Positions 6,912-9,340 of a DNA stretch of 9,340 nt are shown in pieces. Numbering within the stretch: the first letter of the stretch is position 1; the number at the start of each line of letters is the position of its first letter. The position numbers and the translations under genes were made by a program. Origin of the DNA: an uncultured Demequina sp. (GTDB lineage Bacteria; Actinomycetota; Actinomycetes; Actinomycetales; Demequinaceae); the NCBI GenBank assembly GCA_937925595.1, contig CALALQ010000204.1, forward strand, positions 1 to 9,340. Direction: 5' to 3'. Below the pieces are notes generated by a model. That model searched no databases and was not told the DNA's origin. It worked only from the letters and a program-made list of their open reading frames with translations.

Positions 6912-8886
6912 GGAGAACGTCCTTGATCATCACGCGGTCTTCCGAGTTGGCAGGGTGGTGTCGGTGGACGGGCGGCGTGTGCGAGTCGCAGTTGACAAGC
7001 TCAAGAACGGTTCGCACCTCCTGTACCTCGGCGGCCTCGTGCGCAACGTCGCCGTGGCGAGCTACGTCAAGATTGTCAAAGGCTTCGTCGAGCTGATCGC
7101 CAAGGTTGACGGTGAGGTCGTCGAAGAGGATCGCGCCGCGCCCTCGGCATACCGCCGTGGCGTGGACGCGCTGTCCCGACAGCTCGACGTGAGCCTCGTC
7201 GGCTACATCGAAGGCGGAAGATTCGAGCGCGGCGTCCGGGAGATGCCGCTTCTCGACAACGAATGCTTCATCCTGACGGAAGACGAGTTCGGGCTCATCC
7301 ACACATTCGTCGCAAACGGTGATGAGCCGCTGGAGATCGGCGCACTGGCGATGGAACCAACCCAGCCGGTCTGCGTCGGCATCGACTCGATCTTCGCGAG
7401 CCACGTCGGCATCTTCGGCAACACCGGAAGTGGGAAGTCGTACACGCTCGCCAAGCTTTATCACGAGCTCTTCAAGAAGTACGGTGCGATCGAGACGTTC
7501 CGGCAGCGGTCTCAATTCGTCTTGATCGACTTCAACGGCGAGTATGTCGATCGGGAGGCTGGAGGTGACAATTACGCGATAGCAGTAATCGCCGGGGACG
7601 ATGTGAAGAAGGTCTACGACCTGTCGACCCATAACGACAGTGGGGACCGCCTGCCGCTTCCGAAAGCCGCAGTCCACGACCCAGTGTTCTGGACCGTGCT
7701 TCTCGACGCGACTGAGAAGACTCAGACCCCGTTTATCTCTCGGGTGCTCAAGAGTGACTATTGGGACCGGTTGCTCCCTGACCCTCATGCCCTGCTCGAC
7801 GTGATCGGTGACCTGGTCGCGCGCGCAACCAAAAACAACGACGGTGCCCTCGACCGTCAGTTGCCGGTCAACTTCCTCGAAGAAGTCGTGTCCTGCCTTG
7901 GCGACCGGGTGTCGTCAGAGTTGGCCACACTGATCGACGAAATGCGGACATCCCTCGGCTACCACAGTCTGAACCACAACTTCTACTGGGAGGCGACCTC
8001 AACTACCCAGCGCAAGTGGGCTACGGACGTCGACTGGTCTGACTTCATCAAGGCGAAGGTGACTGCCGTACAGCAGGATTTCTCGGCTGTCGATGACGTT
8101 GATCTCGTTCGCTTCAAGCTCGTGCTGCAGTTCTACCGTGACGTGATCAGCGGGTTTGCGAACCGCGAGCATCTGGGGCCCATGATGAAGCGGATGGATG
8201 AGCGGGTGCCTAGTATCCAGCGGCTGGTCAAGGTGTCCGACGATGCGTTTACCGAGGTGCCGCTCACCGTGGTGTCACTCCGCAACGTCAACCTCGCCAT
8301 GCGGAAGGTCATCCCGATGATCGTCTGTAAGCATCTCTATGACGCCAAGAAGCGCACCGACCCACGGGGGCAGAGGTATCTGAACCTGATCATCGACGAG
8401 GCGCACAACATCCTGTCAACGGAGTCAGCGCGGGAGAGCGAGGCATGGCGGGACTACCGCCTGGAGACATTCGAGGAGATCATCAAAGAGGGTCGGAAGT
8501 TCGGCGTCTTCCTGACGATCGCGAGCCAGCGACCGCATGACATCTCCGAGACGATCGTCTCGCAGCTGCACAACTACTTCCTCCACCGGCTTGTGAACAA
8601 CCTGGATGTTCACGCCATCGAGAAGGCGGTCGCTTACCTCGACCGGGTGTCGTTCGAGTCCCTGCCGATCCTGCCGACTGGCACTTGCGTCTTGGCAGGG
8701 GTCTCGGCTCAGGTGCCCGTCGTAGTGCGGATAGGACAGCTGCCGCCGGAGTCTGCGCCGAACAGCCGAACCATGTCGGCGACCGCGGAGTGGCTCACGC
8801 CGCTCATCGAGGATGCTGATGGCGAGGAGCCGCCCGCCGATCCGGACCTGAGCGATGCCGACTGGCCGTCCGATCCGCCGTTCTGA
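6904..8886 (+). CDS. herA: HerA-type hexameric ATPase/translocase (partner of the SIR2 protein)
   Basis: A HerA/FtsK-superfamily P-loop ATPase of 660 aa from GTG 6904. Residues ~8-150 match the HAS-barrel (VFRVGRVVSVDGRRVRVAVD, ASYVKIVKGFVELIAKV). The ATPase core has Walker A FGNTGSGKSYTLAKLY (Lys178, Ser179), the HerA-typical VLIDFNGEY (Asp209, Glu213), Walker B LIIDEAH (Asp498, Glu499, His501), and TIASQRPHDISETI with Arg543. It ends with NYFLHRLVNNLDVHAIE and a TGTCVLAGVSAQVPVVVRI strand, as in typical HerA. The last ~40 residues are acidic and probably disordered. In bacterial defence, HerA hexamers pair with SIR2, DUF4297 or nuclease partners and control or couple to their activity. Here the SIR2 gene overlaps by 8 nt, so this is the SIR2-HerA type. 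A start at TTG 6865 (673 aa) is possible but has a weaker site. No gene follows closely, so it is the apparent last gene of the operon. Confidence 0.92.
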   Translation: MLEENVLDHHAVFRVGRVVSVDGRRVRVAVDKLKNGSHLLYLGGLVRNVAVASYVKIVKGFVELIAKVDGEVVEEDRAAPSAYRRGVDALSRQLDVSLVGYIEGGRFERGVREMPLLDNECFILTEDEFGLIHTFVANGDEPLEIGALAMEPTQPVCVGIDSIFASHVGIFGNTGSGKSYTLAKLYHELFKKYGAIETFRQRSQFVLIDFNGEYVDREAGGDNYAIAVIAGDDVKKVYDLSTHNDSGDRLPLPKAAVHDPVFWTVLLDATEKTQTPFISRVLKSDYWDRLLPDPHALLDVIGDLVARATKNNDGALDRQLPVNFLEEVVSCLGDRVSSELATLIDEMRTSLGYHSLNHNFYWEATSTTQRKWATDVDWSDFIKAKVTAVQQDFSAVDDVDLVRFKLVLQFYRDVISGFANREHLGPMMKRMDERVPSIQRLVKVSDDAFTEVPLTVVSLRNVNLAMRKVIPMIVCKHLYDAKKRTDPRGQRYLNLIIDEAHNILSTESARESEAWRDYRLETFEEIIKEGRKFGVFLTIASQRPHDISETIVSQLHNYFLHRLVNNLDVHAIEKAVAYLDRVSFESLPILPTGTCVLAGVSAQVPVVVRIGQLPPESAPNSRTMSATAEWLTPLIEDADGEEPPADPDLSDADWPSDPPF

Positions 8887-9089
8887 TCATATGGAGTACG
8901 CATATCGATGCGCGGGAGTTCCGTCGTGGTCACGCTGATTGAGAATGCCACTGATGCCACCCGGTTAGGGTTCGATGCGGGGATGAGCTGGGACGCCGGT
9001 TTCCATGCACGAGCTAGCCATGCCCGGTTCGCTCCATGCGTATGTTATGTCGTTGAAAGAACCCGTCTCATGATTGAGGTGGTCTCTGA
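8887..9089 (+). other. Intergenic stretch after herA with no convincing gene
   Basis: About 200 nt follow the herA stop. Base use is less GC-biased than in the genes. The stretch holds a weak interrupted repeat (ATATG at 8889-8893, CATAT at 8901-8905) and a 7-bp direct repeat, ATGCCAC (8945-8951 and 8954-8960). A 79-codon open frame from ATG 8908 exists. It has a GGAG 11 nt upstream, but its composition is unlike the neighbouring genes and I recognise no family in it. I see no convincing terminator, tRNA or promoter. Confidence 0.5.
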
Positions 9090-9294
9090 TCAAGGAGCGA
9101 CGCTACCCCTCACGGGGAGCTCGAGGAACTCGAGCCGATCGTCGTGATCGGCGGCGTTCTCTGGGAGAACCCGGCGCTGCGAAGCAACATGTGGTCGTAC
9201 GCGAAGGCGCATGGTGCCGAACGCGGAAGCCTTGAGCATTGCGAATCCCGCCGCGCAGAAGGCTGCCCTGAAGCTTGTGGACGACAGGGCGTGA
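9090..9294 (+). pseudogene. Frameshifted remnant of an unrecognised coding sequence
   Basis: One frame (9090 to ~9224) has no suitable start but reads like real protein: ELEELEPIVVIGGVLW, then ENPALRSNMWSYAKAHG. It then becomes implausible (Cys/Arg-rich). From about 9226 a frame offset by one base reads ALSIANPAAQKAALKLVDDRA and stops at 9292-9294. Joining the two gives a plausible helical C-terminus of one protein, so a single-base net indel near 9220-9230 is the simplest explanation. Two stops (9075, 9087) block the first frame upstream, so the 5' part is missing or lies in another frame. I do not recognise the family. A sequencing error or chance open frames in GC-rich DNA remain possible. 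Confidence 0.35.
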
Positions 9295-9324
9295 GGAAGG
9301 ATCCGGTGACAGGTGTGGTTTAGG

Positions 9325-9340
9325 CCGCGAGGGATCGCGG
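9325..9340. terminator. GC-rich perfect inverted repeat at the window edge (possible terminator or other hairpin)
   Basis: CCGCGA, a 4-nt GGGA loop, then TCGCGG forms a 6-bp perfect stem. It lies about 30 nt after the stop of the remnant gene, a suitable place for a terminator. The window ends at the last stem base, so a following T-tract or a longer stem cannot be seen. Confidence 0.25.

Noticed and set aside
6724..7788. Reverse-strand open frame (354 aa) spanning the SIR2/herA junction
   Set aside because: It covers the ends of two well-supported overlapping + strand genes and shows no motifs, so it is a shadow frame.
8889..8905. ATATG...CATAT repeat just after the herA stop as an intrinsic terminator
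   Set aside because: The stem is only 5 AT-rich pairs with a 7-nt loop and no T-tract, too weak to act as a terminator.
8955..9040. GGTTCGA-like and GGTTCGC-like strings suggesting a tRNA T-arm or attachment site
   Set aside because: No matching acceptor stem, anticodon arm or CCA end can be assembled around them.
8908..9147. Small 79-aa gene after herA
   Set aside because: The ATG has GGAG 11 nt upstream, but third-position bias weakens through the frame, no domain is recognisable, and its 3' end runs into a segment that reads better in another frame. It may be part of the degraded region rather than a gene.

Overview
The window looks like part of a phage-defence island in a high-GC Gram-positive bacterium, most likely an actinomycete. 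The reasons are GC-rich third codon positions, frequent GTG starts, strong Shine-Dalgarno sites and tightly overlapping genes. I did not count base composition and cannot name a genus. All recognisable genes lie on the + strand and form one compact operon from the left edge to 8886. Every gene-to-gene junction is either an overlap (8, 4 or 8 nt) or a 7-nt gap. No promoter is visible inside the window, so transcription presumably starts upstream.

Bases 2-5583 hold the 3' half of a type 1 BREX locus: the C-terminal end of the PglX (BrxX) adenine methyltransferase, complete PglZ (alkaline-phosphatase-fold protein), and complete BrxL (AAA+ protein). The order pglX-pglZ-brxL is the canonical type 1 order. 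The usual upstream genes brxA, brxB and brxC would lie left of the window and cannot be checked here. BrxL is unusual. Its BrxL N-terminal and ATPase regions are intact, but the C-terminal Lon-like protease domain is not there. In its place, after an Ala/Pro-rich linker, is a domain resembling the phospholipase-D-like MIT C-terminal domain (MIT_C) of MITD1.

Bases 5580-8886 encode a SIR2-family NAD-binding protein and a HerA/FtsK-superfamily ATPase, which is the composition of the known SIR2-HerA (Nezha-type) anti-phage system. Instead of standing alone, the pair is fused to the BREX operon: the SIR2 start codon overlaps the brxL stop (GTGA), and herA overlaps the end of the SIR2 gene. The likely reading is a layered defence expressed from one transcript. 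BREX would supply self-marking methylation and block phage DNA replication, and SIR2-HerA would supply NAD-consuming or abortive immunity. Direct functional coupling between the two is my inference.

Bases 8887-9340 contain no convincing intact gene. The first ~200 nt look non-coding and less GC-biased. Bases ~9090-9294 read like the end of an unrelated coding sequence broken by a frameshift, and the window ends in a short GC-rich perfect hairpin. This probably marks the right edge of the defence operon.
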